In this document: piece by piece, positions 1 through 6,671 of the stretch
Layout of the letters: each line of letters begins with the position of its first letter
Numbering within the stretch: the first letter of the stretch is position 1
Source: Clostridiaceae bacterium
GTDB taxonomy: Bacteria > Bacillota > Clostridia > Oscillospirales > Acutalibacteraceae
Direction: 5' to 3'
NCBI GenBank assembly: GCA_021769555.1
Contig: JAETSR010000020.1
Location: forward strand, 1 to 37,676
Length of the DNA: 37,676 bases
The notes under the pieces: generated by a model
What the model was told of the DNA's origin: nothing
Seen by the model: only the letters and a program-made list of their open reading frames with translations
The model's database searches: none
Made by a program: the position numbers and the translations under genes

Positions 1-45
1 GTAACATGTTCAGCTTGGCAGTACTAATAGGCCGAGGGCTTGACC
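1..45 (+). rRNA. 23S ribosomal RNA, 3' end (partial)
   Basis: The first 45 bases match the conserved 3' tail of bacterial 23S rRNA: a GTACTAATAGGCCGAGG block followed by GCTTGACC. The gene enters from the left edge, so only its end is visible. Its orientation makes the following tRNAs part of the same rRNA transcript. The exact mature 3' end (about 45-46) is inferred from the family pattern. Confidence 0.9.
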
Positions 46-154
46 ATATTTTGTTCCCACCCTTTACTAACTCGATTATCTTTCTTCCTTCGCTTTTTCC
101 AGTTTTTAGGGTACATGCCGCATTAGCGGCTATCCCAAGGACTTAGATACTCAT
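46..154 (+). other. 23S-tRNA spacer without 5S rRNA
   Basis: This pyrimidine-rich spacer separates the 23S end from tRNA-Lys. No 5S rRNA sequence is recognisable here, although 5S is the usual neighbour. A stem-loop GCCGC-ATTA-GCGGC lies near 118-134 inside the flanking GGGTA/TATCCC pairing and may be a processing signal. Nothing else is seen. Confidence 0.6.
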
Positions 155-230
155 GCACCATTAGCTCAGTTGGTAGAGCACCTGACTCTTAATCAGGGTG
201 TCCCGGGTTCGAGTCCCTGATGGTGCACCA
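155..230 (+). tRNA. tRNA-Lys (anticodon CTT)
   Basis: Complete cloverleaf. The acceptor GCACCAT pairs with ATGGTGC, the anticodon loop contains CTT within a CTGA/TCAG-type stem, the T-loop GTTCGAG is present, and CCA is encoded at 228-230. Confidence 0.95.
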
Positions 231-233
231 TAT

Positions 234-308
234 GGCCCGTTGGTCAAGCGGCTAAGACGAAGGCCTCTCACGCCTTAAACGTGGGTTCGATTCCCGCACG
301 GGTCACCA
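234..308 (+). tRNA. tRNA-Glu (anticodon CTC)
   Basis: Acceptor GGCCCGT pairs with ACGGGTC, with one G-T pair. The anticodon stem AAGGC/GCCTT encloses the loop CTCTCAC, which reads anticodon CTC (Glu). The T-arm is normal and CCA is encoded. It lies 3 nt after tRNA-Lys, so the two are cotranscribed. Confidence 0.94.
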
Positions 309-411
309 TGAGTTCAACAAGTTGAACGCAAGTTCAATTAATTGAGCTTGAAGAGTTCTTGCAGAGCAAAACTCTGGTTGGGTTCCTTACAACTTGTAGT
401 AACTCTTATTT
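309..411 (+). repeat. Stem-loop-rich tRNA spacer
   Basis: Three consecutive inverted repeats fill the spacer: GTTCAAC-AA-GTTGAAC (312-327, perfect), AAGTTCAATT/AATTGAGCTT (330-349, near-perfect) and AGAGTT/AACTCT (352-375). None carries a T tract, so they are more likely processing or spacer structures than terminators. Confidence 0.5.
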
Positions 412-487
412 TCCTCCTTAGCTCAGTCGGTAGAGCATGCGGCTGTTAACCGCAGGGTCGTTGGTTCGAGTCCAACAGGGGGAGCCA
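412..487 (+). tRNA. tRNA-Asn (anticodon GTT)
   Basis: Acceptor TCCTCCT pairs with AGGGGGA. The anticodon stem TGCGG/CCGCA holds the loop CTGTTAA with anticodon GTT (Asn). D- and T-arms are regular, and CCA is encoded at 485-487. It is the last tRNA of the rRNA-linked group. Confidence 0.95.
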
Positions 488-520
488 AAGCTGCCTGTGT
501 TTATGGGCAGCTTTATTTTT
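487..520 (+). terminator. Rho-independent terminator of the rRNA/tRNA transcript
   Basis: Stem AAAGCTGCC (487-495) pairs with GGGCAGCTTT (505-514) and is followed by a T-rich tail. It begins at the last base of tRNA-Asn, the expected end of the rRNA operon. Confidence 0.9.
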
Positions 521-536
521 GGTTTGGAGGTATTTT

Positions 537-566
537 ATGTGTGGCATGGCATTCAATCGCGGATAA
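537..566 (+). CDS. Possible 9-codon leader ORF
   Basis: A GGAGG at 526-530 sits 6 nt before an ATG that opens MCGMAFNRG and then stops. The frame is the same as that of the acetyltransferase starting at 588, with the TAA between them. It may be a leader peptide or the remnant 5' end of a lost gene. Only the strong ribosome binding site supports it. Confidence 0.22.
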   Translation: MCGMAFNRG

Positions 567-587
567 TCAACGATTGGAGATGAATTT

Positions 588-1067
588 ATGAGTTTTGAAA
601 TTTGCAGGCTGGGTGGGGAAGACTACAAGATATTGAGGAGGTTCCTCTATTTGGCCATATACGTGCCCGAAGGTGAGGAACCGCCGGAGGAGAGCGTTCT
701 GGACAGGCCGGAGCTGAGAGTGTATATTGACGGCTTTGGGGACGAGGCTTGGGACGTGGCCATGGGAGTTCGCTGTGAGGGCGAGATTGTGGGCGCGACC
801 TGGGCACGAGTCATGGACGACTATGGGCACCTTTATGAGGGCGTGCCGTCCCTCGCAATATCCCTGCTGCCTCAGTACCGCGGGCGGGGCCTTGGAAAGC
901 GGCTGCTCTCGGGACTTCTTAGTGAGCTGCGGGATATGGGCTGCGGCCGGGTGACTCTCGCGGTGCAGAAGGAGAACCGGGAGGCCTGCGGGCTCTACAC
1001 CGGCTTGGGGTTTGAGACTGTGGGTGAGAACGATGAAGAGTATTTGATGGTGAATAATTTGACATAA
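588..1067 (+). CDS. GNAT-family N-acetyltransferase
   Basis: This 159-residue protein has the size and signature of a single-domain GNAT acetyltransferase, which moves an acetyl group from acetyl-CoA to an amine. The acetyl-CoA pyrophosphate loop is visible as QYRGRGLGKRLL near residues 95-106, following the beta-strand PSLAISLLP. A second motif, NREACGLYTGLGF near residues 129-141, is the usual C-terminal 'Y..lGF' element. The ATG at 588 is preceded by GGAGA at a good distance. The substrate cannot be predicted. It lies just after the tRNA terminator, and I see no clear promoter in the short gap, so its expression source is uncertain. Confidence 0.85.
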   Translation: MSFEICRLGGEDYKILRRFLYLAIYVPEGEEPPEESVLDRPELRVYIDGFGDEAWDVAMGVRCEGEIVGATWARVMDDYGHLYEGVPSLAISLLPQYRGRGLGKRLLSGLLSELRDMGCGRVTLAVQKENREACGLYTGLGFETVGENDEEYLMVNNLT

Positions 1068-1116
1068 AAGATAGGACTGTCCCAAAAGCGCCGCTTCATA
1101 AGAAATGAGGAACATC

Positions 1117-2139
1117 ATGAAAAGACTGACATACGAAAATTTCATTAAAGCACGAGATTTTATTTTTGCAAATGCGGATGATGTACTCAAAGCATGGTTT
1201 CGGTATAATTTTGAAGACGGTAACGCCGAGGCTTTTATGAAGGTGCTGGGAAAGTATCAACGTGAAAACGGAGGCTTTGGCGGTCTCTTATATGAGATTG
1301 ACTATCAAGGCTCCTGCCTGAAATGTACTGAACACGCCTTTCGGTATATATTTTATCTGAAGGAAAAACCGTCTTCCGATAATCCCATCATTCAGAGGAT
1401 GATGAAATATGTATTGGAGCGTTACCGGCCCGACTTTGGCCGCTGGGGTGAGCTCTTAGAGCCCGAGGTGAACGACGGCGTACATGTAGACTGGTGGACA
1501 TATTCGGACTGTGATATAACTCCAAAAGCAGATGCCGACGAGAGAATCAAGTATTATAATCCCAATGGAGATGCGGCGCTTGCGGCATTTGTTGCCCTAT
1601 ATCACGAGCTTGTGCCGAAAGAATTGTACAGGGATATTATCCGCTATCCAGTAGAACATATTTTGCGGTATTACGATGAAAATTCACCGTTATTCGGGAA
1701 GTCGGCAAGGCTTGACCACGGAAACAACGATATTGAGTCACCTTACAATTTGAAGTGTTATCAACAGTTTATCAAATGTTTGCCTGATAGGGAATTGGCT
1801 GACAGATTAACGGCAATCGTGAATCAAAACCCGACGGCTTGTATGGAGCTCAACTATTCTGAGTGGGAAAAAGCTTATGTGGAACTGCCCTGTGACATCG
1901 TGGAAACTCCCGACAGCGTTATATATCCTACAGTGAAACAGGTGGTTAATGATTCGTTAGATTATTTAATTGAACGGCAGAACGAAGACGGCGCATGGCA
2001 TTTGGCATGGTCTTTTGGCGCAGACGAGAGATTCCGTAAAATGGAAAGGTTATATGAGGCGAATTACACTCTGCTTGTTTTGGCAAGGCTTGGACGGTTT
2101 AACCGGATAGAAAAAGTCGAATTTTTAGCTAGCGTTTGA
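1117..2139 (+). CDS. Alpha/alpha-toroid (prenyltransferase/squalene-cyclase-like) protein
   Basis: About 340 residues with two glycine/tryptophan-rich repeats typical of the alpha/alpha-barrel fold of squalene cyclases and prenyltransferase beta subunits. One is YQRENGGFGG near residues 46-55 and the other is ERQNEDGAWHLAWSFG near 287-302. No DxDD cyclase motif or zinc-site signature is evident, so enzymatic activity is uncertain. The chosen start is the ATG at 1117, which has GAGGA 5 nt upstream; an in-frame ATG at 1105 lacks a ribosome binding site. Codon use is visibly AT-richer than in neighbours (many AAA, TTT, ATT codons), which suggests later acquisition. A hairpin terminator follows immediately. 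It is cytoplasmic: no signal peptide or membrane helix is seen. Confidence 0.6.
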   Translation: MKRLTYENFIKARDFIFANADDVLKAWFRYNFEDGNAEAFMKVLGKYQRENGGFGGLLYEIDYQGSCLKCTEHAFRYIFYLKEKPSSDNPIIQRMMKYVLERYRPDFGRWGELLEPEVNDGVHVDWWTYSDCDITPKADADERIKYYNPNGDAALAAFVALYHELVPKELYRDIIRYPVEHILRYYDENSPLFGKSARLDHGNNDIESPYNLKCYQQFIKCLPDRELADRLTAIVNQNPTACMELNYSEWEKAYVELPCDIVETPDSVIYPTVKQVVNDSLDYLIERQNEDGAWHLAWSFGADERFRKMERLYEANYTLLVLARLGRFNRIEKVEFLASV

Positions 2140-2140
2140 T

Positions 2141-2184
2141 AGCAAAGTCCGCACCCCCAAAAAGGTGCGGACTTTGCTTTAAAT
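2141..2184 (+). terminator. Terminator between convergent genes
   Basis: Perfect 15-bp stem: AGCAAAGTCCGCACC (2141-2155) pairs with GGTGCGGACTTTGCT (2164-2178), followed by TTTAAATT. It ends the toroid-protein gene and may also act on the convergent reductase gene, whose stop is at 2192. Confidence 0.9.
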
Positions 2185-2191
2185 TATTTGC

Positions 2192-3313
2192 TTAGCCCAG
2201 CTTCTCAGCCGCGCTCTTCAAAAGCTCGATTATCTCCAAATGCTGGGGGCAGTGCTCCTGACAGGCCCCGCACTGTATGCAGTCGCCCGCCTTGCCGCCG
2301 TCCTTTGTGGCGTTCTTGTAGTGTCCCTTGGCCCGGTCAAGGTCCCCGTAAAGGGTAAGCTGGTTCATGGCGCTGAATATCCCCGGGATATTTATCTTCT
2401 GGGGGCAGCCGTCTACACAGTACTTGCAGGCAGTGCAGGGGATGGTGGGCAGGCTGTTAAGCACCTCAACGACCTCCGCTACAACCTTCTGCTCGCCCTC
2501 GTCAAGGGGCTTGAAGTTCTCCATATAGCTCAGGTTGTCCTTCATCTGGGCCTCGTCGCTCATACCGGAGAGCACAGTCACCAGCCCGTCCAATGACGCG
2601 CAGTACCGCACAGCCCAGGAGGCCACGGAGGCCTCGGGGTCAGCCTTTTTGAATATCTCCTGGACCTGAGGGGTCATGGTAGCCAGGGCCCCGCCCTTCA
2701 CAGGCTCCATGATTATTACGGACTTGTCGTACTTTCTCGCCACCTCATAGCACTTGCGGGACTGGACGCCCTCGCTCTCCCAGTCGGCATAGTTTATCTG
2801 AAGCTGCACAAACTCAGCCTCAGGGTGCTTTGAAAGGATATCCTCAAGCACCTCCGCGGAGTCGTGGAAGGAGAAGCCGATGTGCTTGGCCCTGCCTTGG
2901 GCTTTAAGCTCCTTTATAAAGTCCCAGGCTCCAAGGTCCTCGGCCTTCTGGGCGCTCTCCTTGCCCAGGGCGTGGAGCAGGTAGAAGTCGTAGTACTCAA
3001 GGTGGGCCCTATCCAGGGACTCCTGGAAAATGCGCTCCATATCTGCTCTGTCCTTCAGGTCCCAGATTGGCAGCTTTGTGGCGCACTGGAAGCTGTCCCT
3101 GGGGTACCGGTCAACTACCGCCTCGCCGAGAGCGACCTCCGACTTGCCGCCGATGTACACATAGGCGGTGTCAAAGTATGTAAAGCCCTTGGACATAAAC
3201 TCGTCGGCCATTTTCTTGGTCTGCTCAATGTCCACTTCCTCGCCGAGCATTGGCAGGCGCATGAGCCCGAAGCCAAGCTTCTTGATGGACTCGCCTAAAT
3301 ATTTCTCAGACAT
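2192..3313 (-). CDS. Aldo/keto reductase with C-terminal 2x[4Fe-4S] ferredoxin domain
   Basis: A 373-residue member of the aldo/keto reductase superfamily, which reduces carbonyls with NAD(P)H. The catalytic tetrad is visible: D48 and Y53 (FDTAYVY), K80 (ATKLP) and H114 (LLHAL). The C-terminal 90 residues add a ferredoxin-like module with two clusters, CTACKYCVDGCP and CIQCGACQEHCP, eight cysteines in all. This fused form is common in anaerobic Firmicutes and implies electron transfer through iron-sulfur clusters. The physiological substrate is unknown. An AGGAGG lies just upstream of the ATG. The promoter upstream has a 19-bp spacer with a palindrome, which points to control by a MerR-type regulator not encoded in this window. 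The gene stands alone. Confidence 0.92.
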   Translation of the reverse strand: MSEKYLGESIKKLGFGLMRLPMLGEEVDIEQTKKMADEFMSKGFTYFDTAYVYIGGKSEVALGEAVVDRYPRDSFQCATKLPIWDLKDRADMERIFQESLDRAHLEYYDFYLLHALGKESAQKAEDLGAWDFIKELKAQGRAKHIGFSFHDSAEVLEDILSKHPEAEFVQLQINYADWESEGVQSRKCYEVARKYDKSVIIMEPVKGGALATMTPQVQEIFKKADPEASVASWAVRYCASLDGLVTVLSGMSDEAQMKDNLSYMENFKPLDEGEQKVVAEVVEVLNSLPTIPCTACKYCVDGCPQKINIPGIFSAMNQLTLYGDLDRAKGHYKNATKDGGKAGDCIQCGACQEHCPQHLEIIELLKSAAEKLG

Positions 3314-3346
3314 TTTATACCTCCTGAAATGTTTTGTGTTTCGATA

Positions 3347-3377
3347 ATTATAACATATGGAGCCCGCTCCATGTCAA
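3347..3377 (-). promoter_or_regulatory. MerR-type promoter/operator of the aldo/keto reductase
   Basis: On the minus strand TTGACA (3372-3377) and TATAAT (3347-3352) are separated by exactly 19 bp, and the spacer carries the perfect dyad ATGGAGC-GG-GCTCCAT (3357-3372). A long 19-bp spacer overlaid by an inverted repeat is the hallmark of MerR-family activated promoters. The identity of the regulator is inferred only as a family. Confidence 0.75.
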
Positions 3378-3389
3378 GGATAATTTTTG

Positions 3390-3418
3390 TTGACAGCAGA
3401 AGTACGGCGTGATACACT
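3390..3418 (+). promoter_or_regulatory. Promoter of the methyltransferase gene
   Basis: TTGACA (3390-3395) with a 17-bp spacer and TACACT (3413-3418). It diverges from the reductase promoter, with about 12 bp between the two -35 boxes. Confidence 0.6.
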
Positions 3419-3534
3419 AAGGTAAAATAAAGAGAAGGGATGATATATTATGAAGAATACAATTATACTTGATGTCACAATACCCGGAAGGGCGGCTGTA
3501 CAGTGACCCTCCCATAAAAACGGAGGAAAAGAAA

Positions 3535-4311
3535 TTGTGTAACGAGAAATCAGCTATTGCAAAATGGAACGCCGAAATGTACGATAAGACTGAAACAGGG
3601 ACAGAGGACGTGGACTTCGCCCTGTCGGTAATCGGGGGGAGGCCAGGGAATATCCTCGAGATTGGGTGCGGCAGCGGACGCTTTCTGGTTCCCATGGCCA
3701 GGGCCGGGCACACCGTCACGGGCCTGGACCTCGACGAGTACATGCTGGAAAAAATCGGCCCCAAGGCCGCGGGCCTCAGGAGCATTGCCTGGCGCAGGGC
3801 CGACGTGATAAACGACAGCTGGGGCGGGGGCTTCGACGCGGTCCTGATGGCGGCGAACTTCCTTTTCAACATTGTTTCGGATATGGACTACGAGGAGGCC
3901 CAGCGGCTGCTCATCGGGAAAGCTGCCAGGGCGCTGGTCCCGGGAGGGGGCCTCTACATCGACAGCTCATACACCCTGCACCCGGAGGAGTGGTTCAATG
4001 ACCCCGGCGAGAATGTGGTATGGGAGGGCACGGACTCTGAGGGCGTCTGTGGACGCATGACCCTGCTGAACAGCACCTTCGACAGCGCCACTGGCATTGT
4101 AAGCTTCACCCGCCGGTTCGAGCTCACCCTTACAGACGGCACGGCGATTCGGGAGGACATACCCTCAAAGAAGCATTTTGCCCGTTTGGAGCAGATACAC
4201 GGCTGGCTCAGCGCCGGCGGCTTCACAATAGAGGAGGAGTACGGCGGCTATGGCCGGGAGCCCATAGGGGAGAATACCGGCCGGGCAATTATCTGGGCGA
4301 GGAAAAAATAG
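3535..4311 (+). CDS. Class I SAM-dependent methyltransferase
   Basis: Rossmann-fold methyltransferase of about 258 residues. Motif I is ILEIGCGSGRF, followed by the acidic ribose-binding GLDLDEYML. The post-motif FDAVLMAANFLF and LVPGGGLYID fit a small-molecule or biosynthetic methyltransferase; the substrate is unknown. The start is uncertain. GGAGG at 3522-3526 lies 8 nt before a TTG at 3535, and the protein from there begins just before AKWNAEMYDK, where I expect relatives to begin. An in-frame ATG at 3472 would add 21 residues but has no ribosome binding site. Upstream, an 18-codon ORF (3450-3506) in another frame overlaps that ATG and has its own AGAAGGGA, so it may be a leader ORF. A strong terminator follows. 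Confidence 0.8.
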   Translation: MCNEKSAIAKWNAEMYDKTETGTEDVDFALSVIGGRPGNILEIGCGSGRFLVPMARAGHTVTGLDLDEYMLEKIGPKAAGLRSIAWRRADVINDSWGGGFDAVLMAANFLFNIVSDMDYEEAQRLLIGKAARALVPGGGLYIDSSYTLHPEEWFNDPGENVVWEGTDSEGVCGRMTLLNSTFDSATGIVSFTRRFELTLTDGTAIREDIPSKKHFARLEQIHGWLSAGGFTIEEEYGGYGREPIGENTGRAIIWARKK

Positions 4312-4316
4312 GCTGC

Positions 4317-4347
4317 AAAAGGCCCCCGGTTTCTCCGGGGGCCTTTT
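4317..4347. terminator. Bidirectional terminator
   Basis: AAAA-GGCCCCCGG (4317-4329) pairs with CCGGGGGCC-TTTT (4335-4347) around a 5-nt loop. The stem is flanked by A and T tracts, so it can end both the methyltransferase transcript and the convergent minus-strand operon, whose last stop is at 4348-4350. Confidence 0.92.
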
Positions 4348-5556
4348 CTATCTTAGCTCCCTCAGGTCCTCCTGAGTGCACTCCTCACGGCCGTACCGGG
4401 CCTTCTCATAGAGCCGGTGCAGGGCCGGGATTTGAACTCCTACGGCATTCTCGGCCTCCTGAGGGGTCATCCAGCGCTCCGGGGGCTCACCGGCCTTTAA
4501 AAGTGCCTTACGGTACCTGCGCCGTATAACAGCGCCCGGGGAGCGGTCCCAGATACGGGGGCGGCGGAGGGTCTCGGTGAGCTCCCGGGCGTACTCCTGC
4601 TCGTCCCGGCTCAGGTACTGCACCACGTCCCGGCTGTCTGAAAAGCTCCTTCTGAAGTTTTTGAACAGGTGTATAACCGCCGCGAACAGGCCCGCCAGCA
4701 AAAGCGCGCCTATGAGCCCGAAGAATATATACCCCACTATAGGCGGTATTTGGATTGGGGTGGAGTCTACCTGAGGCAGCATGTCCGCTATCTTCATTTC
4801 GGGCCGGCCGGGAACAGGGGTGGCCTCGGGTATTAAATTCTCGGTGCCGCCGCCCTTGAACTCAGGCATTTTTAGGCGCACAAATCCCGAGTGCCCCAGG
4901 GCCATGGGCAAAAGCAGCGCGGCGGTCAAAAGCACCAGGATGAGCACAGCCGACCCGGCGATATGCTGTATGCGCCTTGCAGGCAGGCCGTGCATGTCCT
5001 TGTTGAGGGTGAGGTAGCTGTCCAGCCTGTCAAGGCCGTTATAGCCAAGGCAGACTATAAGGTAGAGCACCGCCCCCAGCACCGTCAGCCATTGGAGGCG
5101 GGGAAGGCCGTCCGCGACCCCGGCGCTGAACAGGAACAGCAGGACGAACACGCACAGTCCGAAGAGGCTGGGGGTGTCGAAAAGGGAGCGCACAGCGCCC
5201 TCCTCGCCCTCGGCCAGCCGGGTGCGCATACGTATCAGGCACATTACAAACATTATCAGCGCCCCGCCCGGATGGCCCACCAGCAGCCATGAGAGCCCGC
5301 TAAGCCCCAGGGAGGCCAGCAGGAACAGCATAAAGGAGCGGATTCTCTTTATGGCAAACCAGCTGAGCCCTGTGGGTATCGCGAAGAGCAGCCCCCGGAA
5401 AAACGCCGCTTGGGGGGACATGAGCTCAAGCTCCGCAAGGCCGTAGAGCATGTCGAAAAACATGGCGAAGATTATTGCCACCAGCATGGCCCAGTGGAGC
5501 CAGCCCAGCGCAAGCAGGGCCGCGCTCCGGGGCTTTGAGATATGTATTTTTTTCAT
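4348..5556 (-). CDS. Multi-pass membrane protein with C-terminal DUF4129-like domain
   Basis: A 402-residue protein and the last gene of the minus-strand operon. About seven hydrophobic helices lie within residues 12-220, then a proline-rich loop (about 220-270), one more helix (about 271-298) and a cytoplasmic tail. The tail (RRRYRKALLKAGEPPERWMTPQEAENAV and LYEKARYGREECT) resembles DUF4129, the domain that closes TgpA/DUF3488-type transglutaminase membrane proteins. In many MoxR-DUF58 operons that third partner carries a periplasmic transglutaminase core; here the core is missing and only a short loop remains. It follows the DUF58 gene closely, with AGGGGG before its ATG. A role in envelope protein assembly together with MoxR/DUF58 is inferred. 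Confidence 0.65.
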   Translation of the reverse strand: MKKIHISKPRSAALLALGWLHWAMLVAIIFAMFFDMLYGLAELELMSPQAAFFRGLLFAIPTGLSWFAIKRIRSFMLFLLASLGLSGLSWLLVGHPGGALIMFVMCLIRMRTRLAEGEEGAVRSLFDTPSLFGLCVFVLLFLFSAGVADGLPRLQWLTVLGAVLYLIVCLGYNGLDRLDSYLTLNKDMHGLPARRIQHIAGSAVLILVLLTAALLLPMALGHSGFVRLKMPEFKGGGTENLIPEATPVPGRPEMKIADMLPQVDSTPIQIPPIVGYIFFGLIGALLLAGLFAAVIHLFKNFRRSFSDSRDVVQYLSRDEQEYARELTETLRRPRIWDRSPGAVIRRRYRKALLKAGEPPERWMTPQEAENAVGVQIPALHRLYEKARYGREECTQEDLRELR

Positions 5557-5565
5557 ACGCGCCCC

Positions 5566-6669
5566 CTAAAACTCCATCCATATGGTGTCGGTGTTCTTAA
5601 AAAGCAGGACCTTCTCCCGCTGCTCCTCTGTGGTGCCGAGGCTGCAGGGGATGACCCTCAGGCCCCTGCTCCTGCCCACAAGCTCCGAGAGGTCCCGGCC
5701 GATATCGTCCCGCTGGCTCCGGGAAATCAGCACCACCAAATCGTCCCCTGGGGCGGGCAGGCGGGAGCATACGGGCGCAAGGCCCTGTCCGGACTGCAGG
5801 CAGGCCAGCTTCTTCTTTACAGCCAGCAGGCTCCCCGAGCCGGACACGCCCTCCATGCGCCAGGGCTCCCCGGTCTGAATATCCGTGCCGTTGCTGTACA
5901 GGTCCAGCTCTATGCCCTCAGAGAGCAGGCGCTCAGACAGGGTGCAGCATATCCGCACGGCGTACTCATTGAGAAAATCGCTGCCCCGCTCCATGTCCAC
6001 GGCGATAATCACCCGCTGGGATAAGGTAGACTCGTGTATGTTGATAAGGAGCCTCCCGGCCCTCGCCGTAGCCTTCCAGTTGATGTACTTCATGGGGTCC
6101 CCCCGGGAGTACTCCCTAAGGCCGCCGAACTCGAAGGGGTCGTCGCAGACCCGCCTGCGGCTTAGGACCTCGCCCATTATCCGGGCGTATGGTATCTGTA
6201 TCTGATGGGCGGGCACAGTGCGGGGGAGAACATAAAACTCCGTGTTCTGGGGCATATGGGAGACGTACTTCCGGGTCAGGAACAGGTCCTGGGCGGTAAG
6301 GCCCGCCTCGTTTATCCTGAAGTACCCCCGGCCCGCGCATTTAAAGGGGAGCGTGCGGGTTATCTTCTGCCTGGGCCCGGCGGTGAACACGTCCCGGCGG
6401 TAGGTCTGGTCGCTTAATGAGGAGTTCTCCTCGCTGGAAAAATGCAGCCGCCGGTCCATGTGAAAGCTAATCTCCAAAACCGGCAGGGGCAGGAGCTTGC
6501 GGTTCACGATGACCTCGGAGAGGTCCGAGGTCTCGTCCTCAACGGCGTACTCCCCCATAAAGGAGATACGGCAGGAGAGCCCCCTCTCCCAGAAGCGGTC
6601 ATAGAGCCATCTGAGCAGCGTAAACAGCAGGAGCAGGACGCCCGCCGTTATTAGAATGGGGATAAGCAT
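5566..6669 (-). CDS. DUF58 protein, MoxR partner
   Basis: A 367-residue protein with an N-terminal membrane segment (residues about 3-22), a beta-rich middle and the DUF58 signature GGLREYSRGDPMKYINWK at about residues 182-199 (RxYxxGDxxxxINW). After it comes a VWA-like region beginning VIIAVDMERGS. DUF58 proteins are nearly always encoded beside MoxR AAA+ ATPases and are thought to act with them in folding, activation or metal insertion for envelope or secreted partners. The start is 2 nt after the MoxR stop, so the two are translationally coupled. The ribosome binding site is weak (AGAGA). Confidence 0.88.
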   Translation of the reverse strand: MLIPILITAGVLLLLFTLLRWLYDRFWERGLSCRISFMGEYAVEDETSDLSEVIVNRKLLPLPVLEISFHMDRRLHFSSEENSSLSDQTYRRDVFTAGPRQKITRTLPFKCAGRGYFRINEAGLTAQDLFLTRKYVSHMPQNTEFYVLPRTVPAHQIQIPYARIMGEVLSRRRVCDDPFEFGGLREYSRGDPMKYINWKATARAGRLLINIHESTLSQRVIIAVDMERGSDFLNEYAVRICCTLSERLLSEGIELDLYSNGTDIQTGEPWRMEGVSGSGSLLAVKKKLACLQSGQGLAPVCSRLPAPGDDLVVLISRSQRDDIGRDLSELVGRSRGLRVIPCSLGTTEEQREKVLLFKNTDTIWMEF

Positions 6670-6671
6670 GG

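Noticed and set aside
1071-1087. Possible insertion-sequence terminal repeat (GGACTGTCCCAAAA)
   Set aside because: Only one end was found, with no transposase and no target duplication; mentioned only as context.
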